The notes below the pieces were generated by a model. That model was not told where the DNA came from, did no database searches, and was given only the letters and a program-made list of their open reading frames with translations. Shown one piece after another: positions 1 through 10,486 of a stretch of DNA of 57,363 nucleotides. Each line of letters opens with the position of its first letter. The stretch's first letter is position 1. The position numbers and the translations under genes were made by a program. The stretch comes from JAICYJ01 sp045806525 (GTDB lineage Bacteria > Actinomycetota > Thermoleophilia > Gaiellales > JAICJC01), in contig JBJMJD010000022.1 of the NCBI GenBank assembly GCA_045806525.1, positions 1 to 57,363 of the forward strand, given 5' to 3'.

Positions 1-112
1 GCCACATCGGTGGCGGGCGGCTCCGGACTGGAGCTGACCGGCCAGCTGGGCGACGTGATGAAGGAGTCGGCGCGGATCGCGCTGTCCTACGTGCGTGGCC
101 ACACGGCCGAGC
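1..112 (+). repeat. Inverted copy of part of lon at the window edge
   Basis: These 112 bases are the reverse complement of bases 902-1013 inside lon, with one difference (base 84 against base 930). The match stops abruptly after base 112, where the reading frame changes from Lon sequence to the tail of an M14-type peptidase. A short, nearly perfect inverted piece of a gene less than 1 kb away, at the very end of the window, is typical of a foldback or amplification chimera or an assembly-end error. A true small inversion or duplication cannot be excluded. Confidence 0.85.
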
Positions 113-465
113 CGGTGGCCGCCGGCACGCACCGCCTGCGGCTGGTGGTGCAGAACACGGGCTGGCTGCCGACCAACGTGTCGAAGAAGGCAATCGAGCA
201 GAAGGCCGTGCGCCCGGTGCAGGTGAATCTGGAGCTGGGCGACGGCGCGCGGCTGGTGTCGGGCCTGGCGCACACCGAGCTTGAGCAGCTGACCGGCCGG
301 GGCGGCGCCGCCGTCAGCATGCTGGGCTGGGACGCGGGACATGAGCCGAGCAGCGAGCGGGCGCGCGTCGAGTGGGTGGTCGAGGCGGCCGCGGGCACGG
401 TGGTGCGAGCGACGGTGCGGCAGCCGCGCGCCGGCGTCTGCAGCGCCGAGCTGACGCTGGCATAG
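1..465 (+). CDS. M14-type zinc carboxypeptidase, C-terminal fragment (5' end chimeric)
   Basis: The frame is open from base 1. Codons before about base 112 spell Lon sequence (see the inverted copy) and do not belong to this protein. From about residue 38 the sequence has the C-terminal pattern I associate with actinobacterial M14 metallocarboxypeptidases (a GWLPTNVSKKA segment, then VRPVQV and LVSG). The zinc-binding catalytic domain would lie upstream and is not in the window, so activity cannot be judged. The gene runs convergently into lon with a hairpin between them. Family assignment rests on remembered resemblance of the tail only. Confidence 0.55.
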   Translation, partial: ATSVAGGSGLELTGQLGDVMKESARIALSYVRGHTAEPVAAGTHRLRLVVQNTGWLPTNVSKKAIEQKAVRPVQVNLELGDGARLVSGLAHTELEQLTGRGGAAVSMLGWDAGHEPSSERARVEWVVEAAAGTVVRATVRQPRAGVCSAELTLA

Positions 466-467
466 CA

Positions 468-504
468 ACAGCCGCCCGGCGGCGCGAGGCCACCGAGCGG
501 CTGT
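468..504. terminator. Convergent hairpin between M14 fragment and lon
   Basis: An 8-bp perfect inverted repeat (ACAGCCGC and GCGGCTGT) with a 21-nt GC-rich spacer lies between two convergent stop codons. There is no clear T-tract on either strand. It probably ends transcription in both directions. Confidence 0.5.
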
Positions 505-518
505 GATGCGTTGTCTGG

Positions 519-2795
<2,277 letters not shown>

Positions 2796-2802
2796 ACTCT
2801 GC

Positions 2803-2853
2803 AGTCTACCTCGATAGTTGAGGTTGTCAAATATGTCGGTTTGTGATTATTAT
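2803..2853. promoter_or_regulatory. Divergent leaderless promoters of lon and marR with shared palindromic operator
   Basis: Toward marR: TTGTCA (2824-2829), an 18-nt spacer, TATTAT (2848-2853), then the ATG 6 nt later. Toward lon: TTGACA (2830-2825), a 16-nt spacer, TAGACT (2808-2803), then the ATG 7 nt later. A palindrome at 2814-2834 has half-sites ATAGTTGA and TCAAATAT around GGTTG, with 7 of 8 positions symmetrical. It overlaps both -35 boxes. By MarR-family precedent it is the likely operator of the adjacent regulator, repressing its own operon and possibly lon. Confidence 0.65.
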
Positions 2854-2859
2854 AGGCGT

Positions 2860-3279
2860 ATGAGCAACGACGCAAGCGAAGCCTGGACCCTGCTGTTCCG
2901 CCTGTTCGTCTCGCAGCGAGGGCGCGTCCCGCAGGTGGCCGCCGAGTTCGACCTGTCCCCCATGCAGGCCCACGTGCTGCGCCTGCTCGAGCCTGACCAG
3001 CCGCTGCCGATGCGCACGCTGGCCCGCAAGCTCTGCTGCGATGCATCGAACGTCACCGGCATCGTCGACCGGCTCGAGGAGCGCGGTCTGGTGCGCCGCG
3101 ACGCCGCTCCCGGCGACCGCCGCGTGAAGATGCTGGTGGTGACCAGCAACGGCCTCGAGGTGCGTCGCCGGATCGTGCGGCGCCTGTCGGAGGCCCCCGA
3201 GCCGATCGCACGGCTGTCCGCCACCGATCAGCGAGCGCTGCGCGAGATCCTGAACCGGGCGTTCGAGCCGGGCCTGTGA
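2860..3279 (+). CDS. MarR-family transcriptional regulator
   Basis: A 139-residue winged-helix regulator. The helix-turn-helix and wing are seen in the LARKLCCDASNVTGIVDRLE segment and the following GLVRR...DRRVK. I chose the ATG at 2860 because a good -35/-10 pair ends 6 nt before it. The in-frame ATG at 2818 lies inside the promoter. The TGA overlaps the GTG of the ABC exporter by 4 nt, so the two form an operon. MarR proteins commonly sense small phenolics or oxidants and repress an exporter, which fits this layout. The ligand is unknown. Cysteines at the helix (CC pair) could sense oxidation, but that is inference. Confidence 0.88.
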   Translation: MSNDASEAWTLLFRLFVSQRGRVPQVAAEFDLSPMQAHVLRLLEPDQPLPMRTLARKLCCDASNVTGIVDRLEERGLVRRDAAPGDRRVKMLVVTSNGLEVRRRIVRRLSEAPEPIARLSATDQRALREILNRAFEPGL

Positions 3280-5051
3280 CCGAGGCGGCCAAGCCCACCC
3301 AGACGCGCCGGATCCTGCGCCTGTTCTATCCGTACCGGCTACGGCTGTCGGGCCTCCTCGGCATGATCGTGATCTCCGCCGGGATCAGCCTGATCTCGCC
3401 GTTCCTGCTCCGCGACCTGCTCGACAACGTGCTCTCGCAGGGCAGCCACCTGGACACGCGCACGCTGACGCTGCTGGTGGGCGGCATGGTGGCGATTCCG
3501 ATCGTGACGGGTGTGATCGGCGTCGCCCAGACCTGGCAGTCGAATCTGATCGGCCAGCAGGTGATGCACGACCTACGGGCCTCCGTGTACACGCACCTGC
3601 AGCGCCTGTCGCTGGCCTTTTTCACGCGCACCCGTACCGGCGAGGTGCAGTCGCGGATCGCCAACGACATCGGCGGTGTGCAGACGGTCGTCACCACCAC
3701 CGCCACCTCGATCGTCTCGAACGTGACGACGGTGCTGGCCACCACCGTCGCAATGGCGGTGCTCGACTGGCGGTTGACGCTGGCCTCGTTCGCGATCCTG
3801 CCGCTGTTCGTCTGGATGACCCGGCGCGTGGGCCGCGTCCGCAAGGCGCTGGCCGCGACCATGCAGGGCTCGCTGGCCGACATCTCCACGCTGGTCGAGG
3901 AGTCGCTGTCGGTGTCGGGCGTGCTGCTGGCAAAGACCATGGGCCAGACCGGCGACCTCACCCGGCGCTTCTCCGACGAGAGCCGGCGCCTGGCCGACCT
4001 GGAGCTGCGCCAGCGCATGGCGGGGCGCTGGATGATGGCCACCATCCAGGCCACCTTCGCGATCATGCCTGCGCTGATGTACGGCATCGCCGGCTACGGG
4101 ATGGCGCGCGGCGGCAGCGTCGTCTCGATCGGCACGCTGGTGGCGTTCACGACGCTGCAGACGCGGCTGCTGTTCCCGATCGGCTCGCTGCTGAACGTGC
4201 AAGCCGACCTGCAGACCTCGACTGCGCTGTTCGACCGGGTGTTCGAGTACCTCGACCTGCCGGTCGAGATCGAGGAGCCGGCCGACCCGGTGCCCTTCGA
4301 CCCGGCCCGCGCGGCCGGTGAGGTCGAGTTCCGCAACGTCGGATTCCACTACGACGAGGCCGGCGGGCCGACCCTGCGCGACATCAACTTCGTCGCGCCC
4401 GCGGGCAGCCGCGTGGCGATCGTGGGCGAGACCGGGGCCGGCAAGACAACGCTCGGCTATCTGACCGCCCGCCTCTACGACGTGACCGAGGGCGCCGTCC
4501 TGATCGACGGCGTCGACGTGCGCGATCTCTGCTTCGACGCGCTGCGCGGCACGGTCGGAGTGGTATCGCAGGAGACCTACCTGTTCCATGGCTCGGTGCG
4601 CGACAACCTGCGGTTCGCGAAGCCGTCGGCGACCGACGAGGAGCTCGAGCAGGCGGCCCGAGCGGCCCAGATCCACGATCATCTGGCGTCGCTGCCGGAG
4701 GGGTACGACACCGTGGTGGGCGAGCGCGGCTACCGCTTCTCGGGCGGGGAGAAGCAGCGCCTGGCGATCGCCCGCGCGGTCCTGCGCGACCCACCGGTGA
4801 TGGTGCTGGACGAGGCCACGAGCGCGCTGGACGTGGAGACGGAGCGGGCCGTGCAGGAGGCGCTGGAGCACCTGTCGCGGGGCCGTACCACGATCGCCAT
4901 CGCACACCGGTTGTCGACGATCCGCGACTCGGACATGATCCTGATGCTGGACGAGGGCCGCGTGATCGAGCGCGGCACCCACGAGGAGCTGGTCGCGCTG
5001 GGCGGCCGCTATGCCGCGCTGGTCGAGCGCGACGCCGTGGTGGGCGTCTAG
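3276..5051 (+). CDS. ABC exporter, fused membrane and ATPase domains
   Basis: A type IV half-transporter of 591 residues that would act as a dimer in the cytoplasmic membrane. Residues 20-315 form the six-helix transmembrane domain. The nucleotide-binding domain follows, with Walker A GETGAGKT (384-391), Q-loop, signature FSGGE (488-492), Walker B (MVLDEATSALD) and a switch His in IAHRLST. The GTG start overlaps the marR stop (GTGA), so it is translationally coupled to its probable regulator. The family exports lipids or drugs. The substrate cannot be read from the sequence, but MarR control suggests efflux of a toxic compound. Confidence 0.93.
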   Translation: MTEAAKPTQTRRILRLFYPYRLRLSGLLGMIVISAGISLISPFLLRDLLDNVLSQGSHLDTRTLTLLVGGMVAIPIVTGVIGVAQTWQSNLIGQQVMHDLRASVYTHLQRLSLAFFTRTRTGEVQSRIANDIGGVQTVVTTTATSIVSNVTTVLATTVAMAVLDWRLTLASFAILPLFVWMTRRVGRVRKALAATMQGSLADISTLVEESLSVSGVLLAKTMGQTGDLTRRFSDESRRLADLELRQRMAGRWMMATIQATFAIMPALMYGIAGYGMARGGSVVSIGTLVAFTTLQTRLLFPIGSLLNVQADLQTSTALFDRVFEYLDLPVEIEEPADPVPFDPARAAGEVEFRNVGFHYDEAGGPTLRDINFVAPAGSRVAIVGETGAGKTTLGYLTARLYDVTEGAVLIDGVDVRDLCFDALRGTVGVVSQETYLFHGSVRDNLRFAKPSATDEELEQAARAAQIHDHLASLPEGYDTVVGERGYRFSGGEKQRLAIARAVLRDPPVMVLDEATSALDVETERAVQEALEHLSRGRTTIAIAHRLSTIRDSDMILMLDEGRVIERGTHEELVALGGRYAALVERDAVVGV

Positions 5052-5060
5052 ATCCAACCT

Positions 5061-5771
5061 ATGGCTGACCGCTCCTACCGCACCGCCGACCCCTACCGCG
5101 ACCTGGACGTGATCGACGCCCGCGCGCCGCGGGCCAACCAGACCGTCGTCGGCCTGGTCGCGCTGGCCGGCGTGGTCACCGGGGAGTGGTGGCTGCTGGC
5201 GCTGGTGGCCGTTCAGCTGGCGCTGGGACTGACGTTGGGACGCCGCTGGTGCCTGGCCTGCGTCGCCTACTTCGAGCTGCTGCAGCCGCGCATCGGCGAG
5301 GGTCCGCTGGAGGATTCACGGCCGCCGCGGTTCGCCAACCTGATGGGCGTGGCCGTGCTGATCCCGGCCGCGCTCGCCTACCTGGCCGGACTGCCGCTGC
5401 TGGGCGCGGTGCTGGGCCTTGTTGTGGCGGCGCTGGCACTGCTGTCGGCGGCCACCGGCTTCTGCACGGGCTGCCAGATCTACAAGCTGGCGGCGCGCGT
5501 GCGCGGTCTCGGGCGCGGGCACGGCCACATCGAACGGATCGAGCCGTCCGACTTCGGCGACGCGCTCGCGCCCAACACGGTCGTGCAGTTCACCCACCCG
5601 CTCTGCTCGGACTGCCACCGGCTGGAGCGCGAGCTGCGCGAGGAGGGCCGCACCGTGGTCACGGTCGACGTGCGCAGCCAGCCTCAGCTGGCCCGAAAGT
5701 ACGGCGTGGGCGTGGTGCCCACGGCCGTGACGGTGGACGACTCCGGCGCCGTCCTGGCCCGCCTGGCGTGA
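5061..5771 (+). CDS. DUF4395 membrane domain fused to a thioredoxin-like domain
   Basis: 236 residues. The first 150 resemble DUF4395 (a D.R..R.NQ start, then about four hydrophobic helices). The last 70 look like a thioredoxin fold with CSDC at 182-185 and a cis-proline loop (VVPTA). Two more CxxC pairs sit in the membrane part, CLAC (64-67) and CTGC (135-138). Three dithiol pairs in one chain suggest a relay of reducing equivalents across or along the membrane, by analogy with DsbD and VKOR proteins. That is inference. It lies 9 nt after the ABC exporter and may be part of that operon. Confidence 0.75.
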   Translation: MADRSYRTADPYRDLDVIDARAPRANQTVVGLVALAGVVTGEWWLLALVAVQLALGLTLGRRWCLACVAYFELLQPRIGEGPLEDSRPPRFANLMGVAVLIPAALAYLAGLPLLGAVLGLVVAALALLSAATGFCTGCQIYKLAARVRGLGRGHGHIERIEPSDFGDALAPNTVVQFTHPLCSDCHRLERELREEGRTVVTVDVRSQPQLARKYGVGVVPTAVTVDDSGAVLARLA

Positions 5772-5781
5772 CTGATGGTGG

Positions 5782-6513
5782 TCAGTTGGGACCCTGCCGC
5801 GGCGCCCAGTGCGGCGCGCCGAACGACCAGTCCAGGTGCGGGTGGAAGTCGTTGATGGCCAGCACCCATATGTACCAGCCGATGATCGACGCGTAGCCGA
5901 AGAAGGCGCTGGTTCGATAGACGGTCAGCATCACGGTCTCACCGGTGTAGCGGTGCATCCACGTCCAGAACGGATCGCTGGGATACAGCTCGTCGCGGAA
6001 GTAGGTGATCGTGAACATGCGCCAGTAGCGCAGCAGCCAGAGCGCCCAGAACGCGTCCCACACACCGCCCAGTGAGGTGTAGTAGGCAACCGCATCCTTG
6101 GCGCGGCCGGCCTCGCCGACGTACTCCCAGAGGCCGAAGTGCATGTGCCAGGTCGAGAACGGAAACAGCATCATCACGCCCACGGAGTCCAGCGAGTCGG
6201 ACAGGACGTGCGCGATTGCGCCGACCAGGTACGAGAACGCCCAGGTGCGGTTCTTCGTCAAGAGCAGGATCACGCCCGTCACGGCGAACCCCCAGAACGG
6301 GGTGTGGGTAAAGCCCGCGCCCGGCCAGCCGCGGTGGAACTGCACGGGGTCGGAAAGGATCGCATCGTGGTGGGAGAACCCGAAGCCGTACACCGCCCAC
6401 TTGGTCAGAACGTCCGGCGAGTAGGAGCCGATCAGGCACCAGACGAGGCTGATGCGCGCGCCCAGCTTGGCACGGAACAGGTATGGCTCGAGGTCGTGAG
6501 CCGCCCAGCTCAC
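5782..6513 (-). CDS. Membrane-bound metal-dependent hydrolase-like protein (YdjM/DUF457-like)
   Basis: 243 residues with about five hydrophobic segments. The pattern of histidines and aspartates near membrane helices (HHD, then AHVLSDSLDS) resembles the YdjM/DUF457 family of predicted membrane-bound metal-dependent hydrolases, whose substrates are unknown. The start is GTG, overlapping the stop of the small upstream membrane protein by 4 nt (GTGA), so the two are co-transcribed. Convergent with the DUF4395 gene with only 10 nt between stops. Confidence 0.55.
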   Translation of the reverse strand: MSWAAHDLEPYLFRAKLGARISLVWCLIGSYSPDVLTKWAVYGFGFSHHDAILSDPVQFHRGWPGAGFTHTPFWGFAVTGVILLLTKNRTWAFSYLVGAIAHVLSDSLDSVGVMMLFPFSTWHMHFGLWEYVGEAGRAKDAVAYYTSLGGVWDAFWALWLLRYWRMFTITYFRDELYPSDPFWTWMHRYTGETVMLTVYRTSAFFGYASIIGWYIWVLAINDFHPHLDWSFGAPHWAPRQGPN

Positions 6514-6698
6514 AGATGGCCGCGGGTCAGCTTGGGCGCGAGCCAGGTCGCCAGCAGCACCAGCGGCGCCATCTCCCAGAAGCCGAGCAGGAAGAACGCC
6601 GGCGCCGACACCCCCAGGGCGACCGCGATTGCCAGCACGATCAGCCAGTAGACGACCGGGTGCAGACGGCGGTCGGGCGCTTGCTCGGCGTCGTTCAT
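6510..6698 (-). CDS. Small two-helix membrane protein, unknown
   Basis: 62 residues: a short charged N-terminus and two hydrophobic stretches (VVYWLIVLAIAVALGV and FWEMAPLVLLATWLA). I chose the ATG at 6698 over the upstream GTG because a TAGGCT box lies exactly 7 nt before it, the spacing seen at many leaderless genes here. It overlaps the YdjM-like gene by 4 nt and may be a partner subunit. No family recognised. Confidence 0.6.
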   Translation of the reverse strand: MNDAEQAPDRRLHPVVYWLIVLAIAVALGVSAPAFFLLGFWEMAPLVLLATWLAPKLTRGHL

Positions 6699-6759
6699 CC
6701 GCGGCAGCCTACTGCCCGGGGCCGACACCAACCAGCTCGATCCGATTACAGTCCCGCCG

Positions 6760-8157
6760 ATGCCGCGCAGCTATCCCACCGTGCTCGACCTGGTCGGAAA
6801 CACGCCGGTGGTGCGCCTGCAGCGGATCACCGAGGGGCTGGCGCCGACGGTGCTGGCCAAGCTCGAGTACCTGAACCCGGGCGGGTCGGTCAAGGACCGG
6901 ATCGGGCTGCGCATGATCGAGGCCGCAGAGCGCGAGGGCAAGCTGCGCCCGGGCGGCACCATCGTCGAGCCGACCTCCGGCAACACCGGCGTCGGCCTCG
7001 CAATCGCAGCCGCCATCCGGGGATACCGCTGCATCTTCGTGATGCCCGACAAGATGAGCCAGGAGAAGATCTCGCTGCTGCGTGCCTACGGCGCGGAGGT
7101 GGTGATCTGCCCGACCGCGGTCGAGCCGGAGTCGCCGGAGAGCTACTACTCGGTCTCAGACCGGCTGGCCGAGGAGATCCCGGGAGGGTTCAAGCCCGAC
7201 CAGTACTCGAACGCGGCCAACCCCCAGGCGCACTACGAGACCACCGGTCCGGAGATCTGGGAGCAGACCGGCGGCGAGCTGGATGCGGTCGTGATCGCGC
7301 TGGGCACCGGCGGCACCGTGTCGGGTGTGGCCCGCTACCTGAAGGAGCAGAACCCGGAGCTGCGCGTGGTCGGCGCAGACCCGGAGGGCTCGATCTACTC
7401 GCAGCCGGACGACGTCCATCCCTACATGGTGGAGGGCATCGGCGAGGACTTCTTCCCCAAGACCATGGACCTGACGCTGATCGATGACTTCGTGACCGTC
7501 AGCGACCGCGACTCGTTCCTGACCGCGCGGCGGATGGCCCGTCAGGAGGGGCTGCTGGTCGGCGGCTCCGGCGGCACCGCCGTGTGGGCGGCGCTGGAGA
7601 CGGGCCGGCATTACGGCCCCGAGGCCACGATCCTGACGATCATCCCCGACGGCGGCCGCTCATATCTTTCGAAGTTCTACGACGACAACTACATGCTCCA
7701 GTACGGCTTCCTGGAGCGCGAGGCGCCTTCGCCCACCGTCGCGGAGGTGCTGCGCCACACCCGGCGCGAGCACGCCGAGCTGCCGGCCCTGGTCACGATC
7801 GAGGCCGACCACAAGGTGGGCGAGGCGATCGAGCTGATGCAGCGCTACTCGATCTCGCAGCTGCCGGTGGTGCGCGCCGACCCGGTCGCGTCGCTGGCCG
7901 ACGTGGTGGGATCGCTGCAGGAGCGTGGGCTGCTCGACCGTGTCTTCAAGAGCCCGGACGCCCTCAACGAGGGCGTCGCCCAGGCCATGCAGCCGCCCCT
8001 GCACGTGGTGGACGCGAGCGAGTCGGTGGATCGCGTGTTCGCCGACCTGACCGCCGGCAGCCCGGCCGTGGTGGTCGTCGAGGACGGCCGGCCCGCGGGC
8101 ATGCTGACCCGGTCGGACCTGCTCGAGTACCTCGCCGACCGACGAAACGGCATGTGA
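6760..8157 (+). CDS. cbs: Cystathionine beta-synthase (PLP domain plus CBS pair)
   Basis: Condenses L-serine (or O-acetylserine) with homocysteine to cystathionine in reverse transsulfuration. 465 residues: a fold-type II PLP domain with the Schiff-base lysine K45 in GGSVKDR, phosphate loop SGNTG (73-77) and the glycine loop GTGGTVSG, then a CBS-domain pair at about 340-460. The C-terminal pair and the later gamma-family gene favour cystathionine beta-synthase over plain cysteine synthase, though activity could be mixed. A TACAGT box 7 nt before the ATG suggests a leaderless message. The stop overlaps the GTG of the glycosylase gene. Confidence 0.9.
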   Translation: MPRSYPTVLDLVGNTPVVRLQRITEGLAPTVLAKLEYLNPGGSVKDRIGLRMIEAAEREGKLRPGGTIVEPTSGNTGVGLAIAAAIRGYRCIFVMPDKMSQEKISLLRAYGAEVVICPTAVEPESPESYYSVSDRLAEEIPGGFKPDQYSNAANPQAHYETTGPEIWEQTGGELDAVVIALGTGGTVSGVARYLKEQNPELRVVGADPEGSIYSQPDDVHPYMVEGIGEDFFPKTMDLTLIDDFVTVSDRDSFLTARRMARQEGLLVGGSGGTAVWAALETGRHYGPEATILTIIPDGGRSYLSKFYDDNYMLQYGFLEREAPSPTVAEVLRHTRREHAELPALVTIEADHKVGEAIELMQRYSISQLPVVRADPVASLADVVGSLQERGLLDRVFKSPDALNEGVAQAMQPPLHVVDASESVDRVFADLTAGSPAVVVVEDGRPAGMLTRSDLLEYLADRRNGM

Positions 8158-9335
8158 GCCGCACGGTCGCAACGACCGAGCTGCGACGACGGGCCGTCGC
8201 CGCGCAGGGATACGCGTCACGCGCACGCAGGGGCCGGCCGGCCGAGGTGGCGGCGGCCATCGACCGGCTGGGCTGCGTGCAGCTGGACTCGATCTCTGCC
8301 GTCGAGCGCAGCCACCGGATCACCCTTGCCGGCCGTGTCGGCAGCTATCCGCGCGGCACCGTCTCAAAGCTGCTCGGGCAGGGCAGGGTGTTCGAGTACT
8401 GGGCGCATGAGGCCTGCCTGGTGCCGATCGGCGACTGGCCGATGTGGCGGCGGCGGATGGACGCGCGGCGGTCTCACCACTGGTTCGGGCCGGTGATCGA
8501 CCGCAACCCGGAGCTGGCCGACCGCGTGCTGTCGGAGATCCGCGAGCGCGGGCCGCTCGGCTCGCGGGACTTCGAGGGAGTCCGCAGCGGCGGCATGTGG
8601 GGCTGGAAGCCGGCCCGACGCATGCTTGACGCGCTGTGGACGGCGGGCGACCTGGTGGTTTCGGGGCGAAACAGCTTCCAGCGCCTGTACGACCTGCCGG
8701 AGCGGGTGATCCCGGACGAGATCCTGGGCGCGCCGACTCCCAGCGAGGACGAGTTCCTGCGCGCGTTGATTCTGCGTGCGGTGCGCGCCCGCGGCGTGCT
8801 TACCGAGTACGGCGTGGTCGAGCACAACCGCCTGACCGGTGGCACCGCCCGGATCCGGCCGCACGTGGACGCGCTGGTGGCGGACGGCGCGCTGGAGCGG
8901 CTGGAGGTGGCCGACGGCGGGGCGCCCGTGCTGGTGGCGACCGGCCCGCAGCCGGCCGGCTCGGCCACCGCGGCCGTGCTGCTGTCGCCCTTCGACAATC
9001 TGCTGTGGGATCGTCCGTTCGCGGCCCGCGTGCTCGGCTTCGAGCACCTGATCGAGGTCTACAAGCCGGCGCCGCAGCGGCGCTACGGCTACTACGTGCT
9101 GCCGTTCCTGCTGGGCGACCGCATCGTCGCCCGGCTGGACATCCGCAGCGACCGGCGCGCGGGCGTGCTGCGCGTCCTCGCCCACCATCCGGAGCCCCGG
9201 GTGCGATGGGGAGCGCGCCACGAGGCCGGCCTCGAGCGCGCCCTGGGACGGCTGGCGGCGACCGCCGGGCTCGAGCAGGTGCATCGCGCCGACCTGGGCG
9301 CCAAAGCAGCGTCCCCGGCGGCGCCACCCAGCTGA
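8154..9335 (+). CDS. Winged-helix DNA glycosylase, YcaQ/AlkX type
   Basis: About 393 residues of the HTH_42 superfamily, which removes alkylated or crosslinked bases. The catalytic motif of the family is Q-hydrophobic-Q or Q-hydrophobic-D. Here VQLDSI gives the QxD form of E. coli YcaQ (AlkX) rather than the AlkZ form. Other family landmarks are RVFEYWAHEA and LLSPFDNLLWDR. The GTG start overlaps the beta-synthase stop by 4 nt (GTGA). An open frame extends far upstream but only as a shadow of the previous gene. Its place between two transsulfuration genes is probably incidental operon packing. Confidence 0.85.
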   Translation: MSRTVATTELRRRAVAAQGYASRARRGRPAEVAAAIDRLGCVQLDSISAVERSHRITLAGRVGSYPRGTVSKLLGQGRVFEYWAHEACLVPIGDWPMWRRRMDARRSHHWFGPVIDRNPELADRVLSEIRERGPLGSRDFEGVRSGGMWGWKPARRMLDALWTAGDLVVSGRNSFQRLYDLPERVIPDEILGAPTPSEDEFLRALILRAVRARGVLTEYGVVEHNRLTGGTARIRPHVDALVADGALERLEVADGGAPVLVATGPQPAGSATAAVLLSPFDNLLWDRPFAARVLGFEHLIEVYKPAPQRRYGYYVLPFLLGDRIVARLDIRSDRRAGVLRVLAHHPEPRVRWGARHEAGLERALGRLAATAGLEQVHRADLGAKAASPAAPPS

Positions 9336-9355
9336 GCCGATATCCTTGGCGGCGG

Positions 9356-10483
9356 ATGCAGTTCGACACCCGCGCCATCCACGACGGTCAGCCTCCGGAT
9401 CCCTCCACCGGCGCGGTGACGGTGCCGATCTACCAGACCTCGACCTACGTGCAGGAGGCGGTCGGGCAGCTGAAGGACGGCTACGACTACTCGCGCACAG
9501 CGAACCCGACCCGCCGCGCGCTCGAGACCTGTCTGGCCTCGCTGGAGAGCGCGGAGCACGGCTTCGCATTCGCCAGCGGCATGGCTGCGACCACCACCGT
9601 GATGCACCTGGTCTCGCCCGGTGACCTGGTGGTGTCGGTGAACGACGTCTACGGCGGCACATACCGGCTGTTCTCCAAGGTCTACGAGCCTCGCGGCGTG
9701 CGCTTCTCCTACATCTCCGCCGACCAGTGCAACAGCGAGCTGGAGCGGCACCTCGAAGGCGCGAAGATGCTGTGGCTGGAGTCACCCACCAACCCGCTCC
9801 TGAACGTGGTGGACATCGCGTCGGCGGCCACGGCGGCGCGGGCGGCCGGCGCGCTCCTGGTGGTCGACAACACCTTCGCCTCGCCCTACCTGCAGCGGCC
9901 GATCGAGCTGGGCGCCGACATCGTGGTGCACTCGGCGACCAAGTACCTGGGCGGACACTCCGACCTCGTGTCCGGCTTCGCGGCCACGTCCGATGCCTCG
10001 CTCGGCGAGCGGCTGGCCTTCCTGCAGAACTCACTGGGCGGCGTGGCCGGGCCGTTCGACTCCTGGCTGGTGCTGCGCGGGCTGAAGACGCTGCCCGTGC
10101 GGATGCGCCAGCACTGCGAGAACGCCCGCGCGGTGGTTGGATTCCTGGGCGGCCACCCCGCCGTCACGCGGGTGCTCTATCCCGGCCTCGTGGATCACCC
10201 GGGCCATGAGATCGCTGCACGCCAGATGCGCGACTACGGCGGCATGATCTCGTTCCTGGTCGACGACGAGCGGCAGGCGCGTGACGCTGTGGCGCGCACG
10301 CGTGTGTGGTCGCTGGCCGAGAGCCTGGGCGGCGTCGAGAGCCTGATCGAGACGCCCGCGCAGATGACCCACTCCTCGACCGCCGACGCACCGTTCGCCA
10401 CGCCGTCCAACCTGGTGCGGCTGTCGGTGGGCATCGAATCGGCGGACGACCTGATCGAGGACCTGGAGCAGGCGCTCGCCTGA
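9356..10483 (+). CDS. Cystathionine gamma-synthase/lyase family PLP enzyme
   Basis: A fold-type I Cys/Met-metabolism enzyme of 375 residues. The PLP lysine is K196 in SATKYLGGHSD, preceded by the aspartate in VVDNTFASPYLQ. Together with the beta-synthase upstream it would complete reverse transsulfuration (cystathionine to cysteine) or make cystathionine from an acylated homoserine. The family cannot be split into lyase and synthase by eye, but the neighbouring beta-synthase favours lyase. A TATCCT box lies 9 nt before the ATG, so it may have its own leaderless promoter 20 nt after the glycosylase gene. Confidence 0.88.
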   Translation: MQFDTRAIHDGQPPDPSTGAVTVPIYQTSTYVQEAVGQLKDGYDYSRTANPTRRALETCLASLESAEHGFAFASGMAATTTVMHLVSPGDLVVSVNDVYGGTYRLFSKVYEPRGVRFSYISADQCNSELERHLEGAKMLWLESPTNPLLNVVDIASAATAARAAGALLVVDNTFASPYLQRPIELGADIVVHSATKYLGGHSDLVSGFAATSDASLGERLAFLQNSLGGVAGPFDSWLVLRGLKTLPVRMRQHCENARAVVGFLGGHPAVTRVLYPGLVDHPGHEIAARQMRDYGGMISFLVDDERQARDAVARTRVWSLAESLGGVESLIETPAQMTHSSTADAPFATPSNLVRLSVGIESADDLIEDLEQALA

Positions 10484-10486
10484 GCC

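Noticed and set aside
8636..9355. Very long frame running into the gamma-family enzyme
   Set aside because: Upstream of 9356 it is the shadow of the glycosylase gene in high-GC DNA. The leaderless box and protein alignment place the start at 9356.
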